DNA of 64,000 bases, from the NCBI GenBank assembly GCA_006386115.1, contig VFIW01000020.1, forward strand, positions 1 to 64,000, written 5' to 3'. Below are positions 1 to 8,820 of this stretch, piece after piece. The DNA is from Globisporangium splendens. Lineage: Eukaryota > Oomycota > Peronosporomycetes > Pythiales > Pythiaceae. Position numbers and translations under genes: made by a program. Below the pieces are notes generated by a model, which was not told the DNA's origin, searched no databases, and saw nothing but the letters and a program-made list of their open reading frames with translations. Position 1 is the stretch's first letter. Each line of letters opens with the position of its first letter.

Positions 1-155
1 CACCAACGATCGCAAAGCAACAAACAACATCTCACCCCAACACAGAATTAAAGAGAAGCATTAGTGCTAGCATCACAGAATACGCAAGGGCGTAGCGAGC
101 AATTAGAAGTCAGTTTGCCGTACTATTTATTAACAACAATATACAGACACCTTTC
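1..155 (+). mobile_element. 3' end of a short non-autonomous retroelement
   Basis: This stretch matches the 3' part of the short element at 17595-18249 almost base for base, apart from a 2-bp indel near position 41. It ends in the same tail (tactatttattaacaac then a pyrimidine end, cctttc) directly before the target duplication at 157-171. The 5' part lies outside the window. Confidence 0.75.
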
Positions 156-156
156 A

Positions 157-171
157 ACTGAGCTAGACGGG
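157..171. repeat. Target-site duplication (tRNA-Lys 5' end)
   Basis: Sequence actgagctagacggg follows the tail of the element at 1-155. It equals positions 2-16 of the tRNA-Lys gene read on the plus strand and is the first base block of the resumed 0.7-kb unit. Confidence 0.8.
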
Positions 172-810
172 CATGAGTGCCTCTTGCCCGACCCACACCT
201 CATCGGATCGAGTCCCGCTGTGCTCTCCTGAAAAAACACATACACACACACATAGGGTTTGCATCAAAGATAAAGTGGTCAAAAGAGATGACCTCTATAA
301 AATAATAACCTGTAAGAAGTGGTGTAAGAATTGTCGGTCGGAGTTCCCCCCGCTCCGAACCAGTGACGAGGGGTTACACAAAATCAATACTCAAAGAGCC
401 AAATGACGCAATAGAAGTACACCGAGTAGGCGAAAGCGCAGTCAGCCAGTCAGTCAGTACCAAGATCGGTCAAGTAGTCCGAGTACCTCGGTAGTGTAGT
501 GGCTCGCAAGTACCCGAACGGGAGCTTTGCCTCACAAGAGTCAGTAGGTACTCGGTCGCGAAAGAAAAGAAGATGTGTTGGATCGCGGTGAGACTGAAAT
601 GCTCGAGAGGATGGATGTATTGAAGTGTGTGGTAACGAGACGCGACACTGTATGCGCAGGCGGGCGGGGTGTGTGGTTGAGCAGCAGGCCGACGGGATGG
701 TGCGAGCGAATGAGGGAGCGGTAGTGAGGTGTGTGTATCAAAAATTAGGCCGGCTGTGTTACTTGAGGAGTGGGACGGCGATCCAAGAGATGATAGATAG
801 ATAAAGAGAT

Positions 811-879
811 CGCCCCCCGTGGGGCTCGAACCCACGACCACTGGCTTAAAAGGCCAGCGCTCTACCGAGCTAGACGGGC
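811..879 (-). pseudogene. tRNA-Lys(UUU) with 4-bp D-arm deletion
   Basis: Same sequence as the intact tRNA-Lys genes of the array (anticodon loop CUUUUAA, T-loop UUCGAGC), but four bases are missing from the D-arm (ctaccgagct instead of ctaccgactgagct on the plus strand). The deletion removes part of the D-stem and box A, so the gene is probably inactive. The copy at 18905-18973 has the same deletion. Confidence 0.85.
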
Positions 880-1518
880 ATGAGTGCCTCTTGCCCGACC
901 CACACCTCATCGGATCGAGTCCCGCTATGCTCTCCTGAAAAAACACATACACACACACATAGGGTTTGCATCAAAGATAAAGTGGTCAAAAGAGATGACC
1001 TCTATAAAATAATAACCTGTAAGAAGTGGTGTAAGAATTGTCGGTCGGAGTTCCCCCCGCTCCGAACCAGTGACGAGGGGTTACACAAAATCAATACTCA
1101 AAGAGCCAAATGACGCAATAGAAGTACACCGAGTAGGCGAAAGCGCAGTCAGCCAGTCAGTCAGTACCAAGATCGGTCAAGTAGTCCGAGTACCTCGGTA
1201 GTGTAGTGGCTCGCAAGTACCCGAACGGGAGCTTTGCCTCACAAGAGTCAGTAGGTACTCGGTCGCGAAAGAAAAGAAGATGTGTTGGATCGCGGTGAGA
1301 CTGAAATGCTCGAGAGGATGGATGTATTGAAGTGTGTGGTAGCGAGACGCGACACTGTATGCGCAGGCGGGCGGGGTGTGTGGTTGAGCAGCAGGCCGAC
1401 GGGATGGTGCGAGCGAATGAGGGAGCGGTAGTGAGGTGTGTGTATCAAAAATTAGGCCGGCTGTGTTACTTGGTCTGTGACGGCGATCAAAGAGATGATA
1501 GATAGATAAAAGAGAAAT

Positions 1519-1588
1519 CGCCCCCGTGGCTCGAACCCACGACCACGGGCTTAAAAGGCCACGGCTCTACCGACTGAGCTAGACTGGC
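1519..1588 (-). pseudogene. Diverged tRNA-Lys copy
   Basis: The anticodon loop CUUUUAA and box B are recognisable. The T-arm 3' strand has lost two bases and the anticodon stem has two mismatches. Its 5' flank is not the array flank, so this copy may come from another tRNA-Lys locus or from gene conversion. Confidence 0.7.
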
Positions 1589-1835
1589 AGACTCCGGTGG
1601 CGTGGGTTAGTCGGATGCTTCTGGTCCTTACCGGTTTGTGTTGCGGGTTTTCGGCCCCACCCCGGGCAACGTCGTATCGAACCAAACTTGGAGAACGGTC
1701 GCTCCAAGCGAATATGACCGACCCCAGCCTCTGCGCACGACTTTTCAGAAATAAATAACCCTTCGGTAAATGCAGTGTATTTGTCTTAGCCATGCCGAGA
1801 AGGATAAGGTTGTTCACGGTATCTACCCCACTTCA
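1589..1835. other. Unique 250-bp insert of unknown nature
   Basis: This segment is absent from the otherwise parallel position at 19685-19687. It lies between the diverged tRNA and LINE copy 1 and ends in cttca, followed by a degenerate copy of the target duplication (acgagctagacggg). It could be a small insertion, or the natural 5' flank of another tRNA-Lys locus brought in by recombination. No ORF or RNA gene is convincing in it. Confidence 0.4.
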
Positions 1836-1851
1836 ACGAGCTAGACGGGGG

Positions 1852-1864
1852 CACTTCTCAATTT
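1852..1864 (+). promoter_or_regulatory. Initiator-like element at LINE 5' end
   Basis: CACTTCTCAATTT matches 12 of 13 positions of the oomycete initiator consensus from its CATT core onward (GCTCATTYYNCAWTTT). It is the first conserved sequence of the element, next to two extra G bases after the target site. This suggests the element RNA starts here. Confidence 0.55.
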
Positions 1865-1934
1865 GCTCGCTACCCCTCAAGTTGAATCCAAGACCTCCCA
1901 GTCACCTCCCCGCCTCTCAGCCTCCGACTTCCCC

Positions 1935-4543
1935 ATGGAAAATCCAGCTCCTCCCTCCCTCCACCAGCTGCCAGCTGTCGACACTGGCTCGAAATCTGGG
2001 TCCACACCCACTGTCGTGCCTCGTCCAACTGTCAGCCCATCCCCCTCCCAAAATTTGGAAGGGTCCGAACCCACCCAATCCAGCAACCTGGTGACGCCAC
2101 CTGGGGTCAACCGCCATGTCTCCCCTTCAGCGAGCAACTTGAATGCGACACCTGATGTCGCAGATCAAGCCCCTGCTCCTCCAACCCACGCAACTGCTCC
2201 GCCTCCCGCTGATCCCGCTCCTGTCGCTGACCCCGCCGCCATGGTGGACGATCCGATGGAGTCTGGCGGGAATGCTCAAGTGATGACCCTCGATCTCTCT
2301 GGCGACGACCCGATGGATCCTGCTGTCGCTGTCGCTCCTGCGAACGTGGACACTCGACTGTCCATGGCTGAGCTTCTGCGCAACAAGAACACCTCCGTCG
2401 AGACCGTGCTGTGATCGAAGCAACTCGCAGACGCGTCGAGACTCCGAAGCCCCTCGCTGTCGACATCGAAGCGATTGAGCGCCAGTACGCTGCTGGAGGC
2501 GACTGGTCGCACATCGCGTCGCGAATGGAGCAAGCGCGTCCCTACCAGCTCCCGACCGCCAAGTACGACATGGTGATCGAGACTGGAAGAGCGCTCGCGA
2601 AGACTCCGCTCCAAAAGATCATGGCGTCGTTGGCCGGTACGAGCCACGGAAACGCGACACTCGATGAGCTGTACCAGCGCTTCGAGATCGGTCAGATCTC
2701 CAAGCTTCCTGGTGGCAACCTCCGAGTCAAGGTCAAGACGAAGGAAGCCTGTGTGCGCTTGGAACGCACCAAGGTGAACATCCTCGGTGGTACGTTCACG
2801 TTCAAGGAGTTCGACATCCTTGGTGACAAGTATTTCATCGACATTGTCAACGTCGACCCCGACGTGGACATTCGAGTGATCGTGCACCGACTGTTCCTCC
2901 TCGGGTGCCAGCCGGTGTACCACACCTTTCGCGAAGTGAACCTCGCGACGGGGATGACATCGGCGACCTGGCGAGTGTACTTCTTGTCCAGCTCGTGTCC
3001 AAGCGCGTTGGTCGTGAACGGGTCTGTGTGCGACCAGGTGTTGTTCGACAACAAGCTGCACCCGGCGCATGGAAAGAATGCTCCGTTCCAGTCGGAGCGA
3101 CAGCCGTATGGGTATCGCTCGCACCATGGAATCGACCTCGGGACTCCAGACAGTGTGTTCCCTCCTTCGAAGCCAGCTCCAGAGCAACCCCAACAGCAAC
3201 GACAACAACCGCCGAAAACCTACGCTCAAGCTGCGAGTGCGATGCCGAAGCAAACCTCGCTGCAGAAGGCAGTCGAGGAAGGAAAGAGACGGGAAGCCCA
3301 GCTCCAGCAGAGAGCTCAGCATGGCAAGTCGTCAGCTGAAACAGCGCTGACCAAGCCGCGAAGCAACTCCGATGCGCTCTCGATTGCCACGTTCGACGAC
3401 TCGCAAGGCAAGGTGACTCCACCAGGAAGTCCCAAACCGCCAATGAAGTCCCCGACGCTGCTCTTGACGAATGGAAACGACGGTTTCTCCACCGTGACAA
3501 ACAAGAAGAAGCGCTCGAGAAACGGAGTCGACTTCTCCAACATGCTGGTGAAACAGCAACCGCAGCCTCTGGATGGTGTTGCCACCACCAACTACTTCCA
3601 GGTGCTGCAGTCGATGGAAGTGTCCTTCGAAGTGAAGAATGTGGCTGCGGACAAGAAGTATGGTCCTCGGTACCAAGTGATCCCTGTCGACGTGAAGCGT
3701 CCTGAGGCGCTAAAGACGTCGACTGAGTCGGCTTTCTTCGTGGAGAAGCACCACACGAAGATCAGGAAAGCGTCGAAGGCGTCTCCGATCTTGGAGGTGT
3801 CCGAGTCGATGCTCAACGACGAGAACACCGCGCTGGTCAACACCCTCCCGGATCGTCTTGCGCTCGCAGACACTCAGGTCGAGGGTGCGAGCAAACTCAT
3901 CGACAATGCCACGAACCCCGACCACGTCATCAAGAAGGCAGTGGACTCGCCGCTGGCTTTCAACAGCGCTCTGTCGCTCAAGATGGCAGGAAGTGGACAC
4001 GGAGTCGCAGAGCTCGCGCAGCTGCATGTGATCAACCGCGTGTTGAGTGCGACCCAGCCGAGCAAAGACACGACGTTCAGTGCGAAGTGGAAGAAGCTGA
4101 TGAAGACGACGGTCCCGTCGAAGCGAGGCGACATGTTCAAGACGTGTGCCACGTGGTGGAGATCGTCTGACCAAGTCAGCGAGCTGCCACGAGCGACGAA
4201 GGCTCTCGGGTTCTTCGAACTCATGCTGATGTCGATCGCGCCGACGATCTTCAGCAACGACCACTGGATCCACTACATCACTGGTCAACCGGTCGAGTGG
4301 ATCCCCGCGCACCACACGAGACTCCTCCACCCCAACACTCTCCTCATGCTCTTGCGGTCGGACCTTGGTGCGTACTGCTTGAGTCAATGTAACGAAGTGC
4401 AGTGGCAGGGGTACTTGTTCGACGACCTGGAAGAGCTTCGTAAGCTCGATGGGTACTACCCGGTCGACGAGTCGGTGTTGCAGCTCCGAGTTGTCGAGGG
4501 AGAGGTGGTACTGGTAGCGGGAGGCTTGGCCACTCGCTGCTAA
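1935..4543 (+). pseudogene. LINE ORF1 (copy 1), frameshifted
   Basis: Gag-like ORF1 protein, expected to bind element RNA. Compared with copies 2 and 3, one G is missing near 2380 (cttctgcgcaac versus cttctgcggcaac). The reading frame stops at 2414 after 160 codons and resumes in the shifted frame to 4543. The ATG at 1935 is the first in frame and starts MENPAPPS, as in the other copies. The N-terminal third is rich in Pro, Ser, Thr and Asp; the rest resembles copy 3 closely. The damage makes this copy non-autonomous for ORF1 unless it is supplied in trans. A sequencing error is possible. Confidence 0.8.
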
Positions 4544-7500
4544 ACCAACCTCGACTCAGCCCTCGTGGAGCAACATTAGTGCCTTGACCGTGAACACTAA
4601 TGGCATCAAAGACAACGGTCACTTATTTATCGACAACATGGTATCGAAGCACTCGATATCGTGTGTCCAGGAAACCAAGTTCAGCGACAAGCAACACCTC
4701 TCGACCTTCAAGTTCCACCTCGACTCAAGCTTCAAGCACCAAGTCTTCGTGAACGACCCGAACTCCCAGTTGGATCGACCCACACGCGGGCGTAGTGGCG
4801 GTGTTCTCACCGTTCTTCGCTCTGACGTGCCGGGTTTCGAAACGGCTGCGGAACAACCAAGCCTCGCCGTCCCAGGTCGGTACCTCGTTGTGAAGCTGAT
4901 GGTGAGCGGCGCTCCCGTCTACATTCACAACGTGTACGCTCCTGTGGACCGACAGGAAAAGCAACAATTCTTCTCGAGTCTCTCGACCGAAGGCTTTGAA
5001 GATCAAGCGACACACCTTGTGTTGGGAGATCTGAACACTCCATTGGATCCCAGACTCGACTCGTCGTCTCCAGATCTGCGTTACGACCCGGCATGGTCGA
5101 GCTGCCTTGCGTGGCTTGCTCGTCTTGGCGTTGTGGATGCGTGGCGTGTACACCATGACACAAAGCGAGTCTTCACTGGTCCCTTGCCTCGCAAGAACCG
5201 GTTGGACTATATCCTTCTCTCGGAGGCGTTCTATGAACGTTTCTACGACGACTCCAAGTACTTCGTTCCCCAGAACGCTGGCGACCACCTTGCTCACTGT
5301 GTGAGTTTCAAGACTGGCTCCCAGCTGCATGGACGCGGGTACTGGAAGTTTCCCCGTTACCTGCTGGAGTACCCAGTGGTTGTTTCCGCGATCGAGAAAG
5401 AAGCGGAAGCAGTCCGAGATCAGCTCCGTGGCTCTACCAATCCTGGTCAAATCTGGGAGAGGTGGAAGACAAGAATCAAGACCCAGCTGCAAGACGTGCA
5501 GAAGAAGCTTCGGCAACAAGACACGCAGGCTGTCGAAGAGGCTCGGATCCAACTCGATCAAGCTGCTGCTCGGTATCGCGTCGCTTCCAGTGACTCGAAC
5601 CGAGAGCATTTCGACGAAGCCATGAGGAACTACAAGGAGACGGTCACGAGGACAAGTCAATACAACCAGGACAGTGCATTCGACTTCCAAGCGGCCAACT
5701 CCGAAAAGTCCACCAAGCACTTCTTCCGTCCGCTGGACACGAGCTTGAGAAGGGTCTCGATCGAGGAGGTGGTGACACCGAGTGGCAGTGTCTCTTCGAA
5801 CCCTCAAGAGATATCGCTTCGCTTCCTGGAACACTGGGGGTCCGAGATGGGAGATCCCGACAGTCCAGCAGGAAGAGCTCCTCCACCCGACGATGGCATG
5901 CAACGCAACCTTCTCGACTCCATCGTCCGGTTCACGTCGGAGATGGATCGAGACATCCTGAATGCACCAGTCACATCTCACGATCTGGCGGATGCGATTC
6001 GACACATGAAGGCGACGTCGGCACCAGGCATGGACGGATTGACTGCTGGTTTCTACCAGGTCACTCCGGACGTGTTTGGCGAGTGTCTGAGCATCGTGTT
6101 CAGTGATCGACTCCAACGAGGAGTGCTTTTGCCATCTCAGCGCAAGTCGGCAGTGGTGCTGCTGCACAAGAAGGGTTCGCGAGCACGACCAGGCAACTAC
6201 CGACCGATCGCACTCGTGCAGGTCGATGTGAAGGTGTTGTCGAAGGCGCTGACGTACCGACTGCAGCAGGTGATCCTCGACTTGATCCACCCCGACCAAA
6301 AGGGCTTCGTCAAAGGTCGATCGATCCACCACCATGTGCGGTTCCTCGCGGATCTGCAGGACTTGGTGACGAGTCGAGACGGAGAAGCGTATGCGCTGTT
6401 CTTGGACTTCGAGAAGGCGTTCGACCGAGTGAACTGGGACTACATGTTCCGTGTGCTCGAGCGAAAGGGGTGTGGTTCGGACTTTGTTCAGTGGATCAAG
6501 CTGCTGTACACTGATCCGCAAGCGCACCTCGTCATCAACCAGAACATCCAGCCCGCGCTACATCCGACGCGAGGCGTGAAGCAGGGCGATCCGTTGTCTG
6601 CGCTGCTATTCATCTTGACCATCGAGCCGCTGGGCAACCTGCTGCGGTCCCACGAAGAGTTCGGAGTGTGTCTCAACGCAGACCACACCGCCACGAGCAC
6701 GTTCTTCGCGGACGACTCGACTCTCCTGGGCAGCTCGATTGCAAACCTGCAGGCGCAGCTAGGACTCGTGGAAGAGTACTGCAGAGGCTCCGGCGCGAAG
6801 CTCAACCTGTCCAAGTCGATGCTGCTGGCGCTCAACCGGAACCAAGACTGCCCCACGCTGCCTGGCGTCCAAGTGCTCGGTCGCACGGAGACAGTGAAGT
6901 ATCTTGGCATCCCGTTTGGACAGTCGCCCGTTAACGACAACATCGTCGAGTTCCTCGAGCAGCGCTTCTACGAAGGCTTCAAGGCTTGGTACCGACGTGC
7001 AAGGACACTTCGTGGTCGGCTCTTGGTAGCTCAAACGATGGTGCTCTCGCGTCTGTGGCACTACACGCAGCACGTAACGATTCCAGCGACAGTGGTGAAG
7101 CGGTGGCAGTCGATGCTGAATCGATTCGTGCTGAGTCGAAAGTATGATCGAGACGCATCGCACATCCAGCTCATTCCACGCGAGTTCTTGTACCATCGCA
7201 AGAGAGACGGCGGTCTGGGGATCCCAAGTCTAGACGCACAGCTCAAGAGACAGCGTCTTGCACTGCTGCTACAGTTCATGCGTGCGGCAAACAACGCAAG
7301 TGCTCGGAACTGGACAACAGCGAGCGTCGAGTTGCTGACGTCAGTGCTCCCTCGTTACGGAGAACGACAAGCCTTGGACTTCCTTGCGATCTCCCCGCTT
7401 CGACATGGCGACGTGATCAAGTGGAGTCTGACCTCGGCGTGGTGGCGAGCGACTTGGGTCTGGTGGTACAAGATTCGCTGGGAAGTCACGTGGCGGGACC

Positions 7501-8666
7501 TTCCTTTGGATAAGCACGCTGCGTACGGTCTTCGACAGCCGATCTGGTTCCACTCGGACGCTAAACTTCACTACGAGCAGACTGCAAGGACGCACACCAG
7601 CTCAGCACATCGACGATGTATTGGGATGGTTCCCGAACCGCAACGCAGCTTTCGACTACACGTGTCGAGAGTCTTCGGCGTGCGTTCACTGGCTGACTTC
7701 ATGCGCGAAGGTTGTGCTTGGCCGACGCAGCAAGACTTCGTGGAGCGACACATCGACTTCACGCTCGTGTCTACGACTCCTGGACAACAGGTGAAGTGGC
7801 TGCGAGTGCTGTACAACGAAGCCACGCAGATCGTCGAGCGTCTGAATGCACGAGATTTTGTGCTACAGACCCCGCACATTGAAAGACGAGCACTACCACA
7901 CCTGGGATGCAAGAGCGACGTCAAAGTGTGCTTGATTCCTGCGATTCCACGGTCAGCTATGCTTCGCGTGGTGTGGACACCTACACTGCCGACGAAACCA
8001 CACCCGATGACTATACACTCGCGGAGTGTGGGTGAAGAGCAGATCAAGTCGTTTGTGAAATACAGCAAGCATCTGCGCAAGATCTTGCTTCCAGTCTTTG
8101 AAGACCTGCAGTTTCGTCTCGCGTTCCGTCTTCTGCCTGTGCGCGCTCGGTTCTGGTTCCTCGAAGCTGTACACCCACGCATCCAGTATTGCGTGCGTGA
8201 CGGATGCGACGCAATCGAGACGGAGGAACACTTGTTCTTCGAGTGCACTCTTGCAGCACAGCTGTGGAGTCACTTGAACCAACTGGTGTCGCCGCTCTTC
8301 CGTACGCGACCGACTTGGCATGACATCGCCTTGGCGACGAAGATGCACGTGCGTGATGAGTGGGGAGACTGTGAAGAAGTAGTGCATGACGCTTGGCACA
8401 CACTCCGCGCTGTAACGCTTCATTTCATTTGGACAGATCGAAATCGATGCCTGTTCGACGGAAGACAGCCCACACCGTCGCTCCCTGCGCTCCAAGTGGT
8501 CTTCACGACGTTTGCGGCGCACATCCGGTTCTTCGAAAGACGGTTGTACGAGAGCGAAGACAAGCTAGCCTTGGCCACGGTTGTGCGCGCGATGAAGTCT
8601 CAGCCGGCTTTCGGCAGGTTTACCGACCTCCACCCTGGTATCACCAGTGTCCGCCAAACTGTCTAA
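4518..8666 (+). CDS. LINE ORF2 (copy 1): APE endonuclease-reverse transcriptase
   Basis: Cuts the target DNA and primes cDNA synthesis from the nick. Counting from the TTG at 4584: an endonuclease/exonuclease/phosphatase domain at about 1-240 (NTNGI, QETK, GDLNTPL near 148, GDHLAH near 233), a helical linker to about 330, reverse transcriptase at about 440-800 (YRPIAL near 539, catalytic FADD at 708), and a C-terminal zinc-binding segment near 1203 (CVRDGC then EEHLFFEC). The frame is open from 4518, overlaps the ORF1 end by 26 nt in the +1 frame, and has no ATG before the catalytic NTNG motif; the first ATG is at 4638. Translation therefore probably depends on a +1 shift from ORF1 or another non-AUG route. 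Confidence 0.9.
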   Translation, partial: REAWPLAAKPTSTQPSWSNISALTVNTNGIKDNGHLFIDNMVSKHSISCVQETKFSDKQHLSTFKFHLDSSFKHQVFVNDPNSQLDRPTRGRSGGVLTVLRSDVPGFETAAEQPSLAVPGRYLVVKLMVSGAPVYIHNVYAPVDRQEKQQFFSSLSTEGFEDQATHLVLGDLNTPLDPRLDSSSPDLRYDPAWSSCLAWLARLGVVDAWRVHHDTKRVFTGPLPRKNRLDYILLSEAFYERFYDDSKYFVPQNAGDHLAHCVSFKTGSQLHGRGYWKFPRYLLEYPVVVSAIEKEAEAVRDQLRGSTNPGQIWERWKTRIKTQLQDVQKKLRQQDTQAVEEARIQLDQAAARYRVASSDSNREHFDEAMRNYKETVTRTSQYNQDSAFDFQAANSEKSTKHFFRPLDTSLRRVSIEEVVTPSGSVSSNPQEISLRFLEHWGSEMGDPDSPAGRAPPPDDGMQRNLLDSIVRFTSEMDRDILNAPVTSHDLADAIRHMKATSAPGMDGLTAGFYQVTPDVFGECLSIVFSDRLQRGVLLPSQRKSAVVLLHKKGSRARPGNYRPIALVQVDVKVLSKALTYRLQQVILDLIHPDQKGFVKGRSIHHHVRFLADLQDLVTSRDGEAYALFLDFEKAFDRVNWDYMFRVLERKGCGSDFVQWIKLLYTDPQAHLVINQNIQPALHPTRGVKQGDPLSALLFILTIEPLGNLLRSHEEFGVCLNADHTATSTFFADDSTLLGSSIANLQAQLGLVEEYCRGSGAKLNLSKSMLLALNRNQDCPTLPGVQVLGRTETVKYLGIPFGQSPVNDNIVEFLEQRFYEGFKAWYRRARTLRGRLLVAQTMVLSRLWHYTQHVTIPATVVKRWQSMLNRFVLSRKYDRDASHIQLIPREFLYHRKRDGGLGIPSLDAQLKRQRLALLLQFMRAANNASARNWTTASVELLTSVLPRYGERQALDFLAISPLRHGDVIKWSLTSAWWRATWVWWYKIRWEVTWRDLPLDKHAAYGLRQPIWFHSDAKLHYEQTARTHTSSAHRRCIGMVPEPQRSFRLHVSRVFGVRSLADFMREGCAWPTQQDFVERHIDFTLVSTTPGQQVKWLRVLYNEATQIVERLNARDFVLQTPHIERRALPHLGCKSDVKVCLIPAIPRSAMLRVVWTPTLPTKPHPMTIHSRSVGEEQIKSFVKYSKHLRKILLPVFEDLQFRLAFRLLPVRARFWFLEAVHPRIQYCVRDGCDAIETEEHLFFECTLAAQLWSHLNQLVSPLFRTRPTWHDIALATKMHVRDEWGDCEEVVHDAWHTLRAVTLHFIWTDRNRCLFDGRQPTPSLPALQVVFTTFAAHIRFFERRLYESEDKLALATVVRAMKSQPAFGRFTDLHPGITSVRQTV

Positions 8667-8757
8667 CCGAATGACCCAAAATTTCGAACTGTCGAATAGC
8701 ATGACATGCTATTTGGAAGGGTTTTTCTCCCGATGCTGTCCGCCACGCGTTCGACAA

Positions 8758-8773
8758 GCTCATTTTCAAATTT
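8758..8773 (+). promoter_or_regulatory. Internal initiator upstream of ORF3 (copy 1)
   Basis: GCTCATTTTCAAATTT matches 15 of 16 positions of the oomycete initiator consensus. It lies between the ORF2 stop and the conserved ORF3 ATG at 8821, which would leave a 5' UTR of about 60 nt. Confidence 0.65.
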
Positions 8774-8820
8774 TCCGGCTCCAGCTCAAGCGACTCAAGC
8801 GACGACCCCAGCAACTGAAG

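Larger units (their letters stand above)
157..1588. repeat. tRNA-Lys tandem array, block A (2 units)
   Basis: Two direct repeats with a 707-708 bp period, each a spacer followed by a minus-strand tRNA-Lys. The spacers are nearly identical. Each contains a short CA run, a TATAAAATAA-like stretch, a hairpin-forming segment (ggtcggag paired to ctccgaacc) and a 10-bp inverted repeat. The last unit ends in a diverged tRNA copy. No protein-coding gene is supported; a 77-aa frame in each unit is a by-product of the repeat. Confidence 0.9.

Noticed and set aside
173..406. 77-aa ORF repeated in each first-type array unit
   Set aside because: It is identical in each unit because the units are repeats, is broken in the second spacer type, has a low-complexity His/Thr stretch from the CA run and resembles no known protein.
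2276..3322. Long minus-strand ORFs opposite LINE ORF1 and ORF2 (also at 4725-6527, 10613-11950, 23629-25032)
   Set aside because: They are shadows caused by GC-rich codon bias of the sense frames. They are Arg/His/Leu-rich, carry no domains and track the sense ORF exactly.
8671..8820. ORF3 start at the ATG four bases after the ORF2 stop
   Set aside because: The extra 50 codons are not conserved in copy 4, which has no ATG there. The initiator motif and the shared MAP(E/Q)QV start favour the later ATG.
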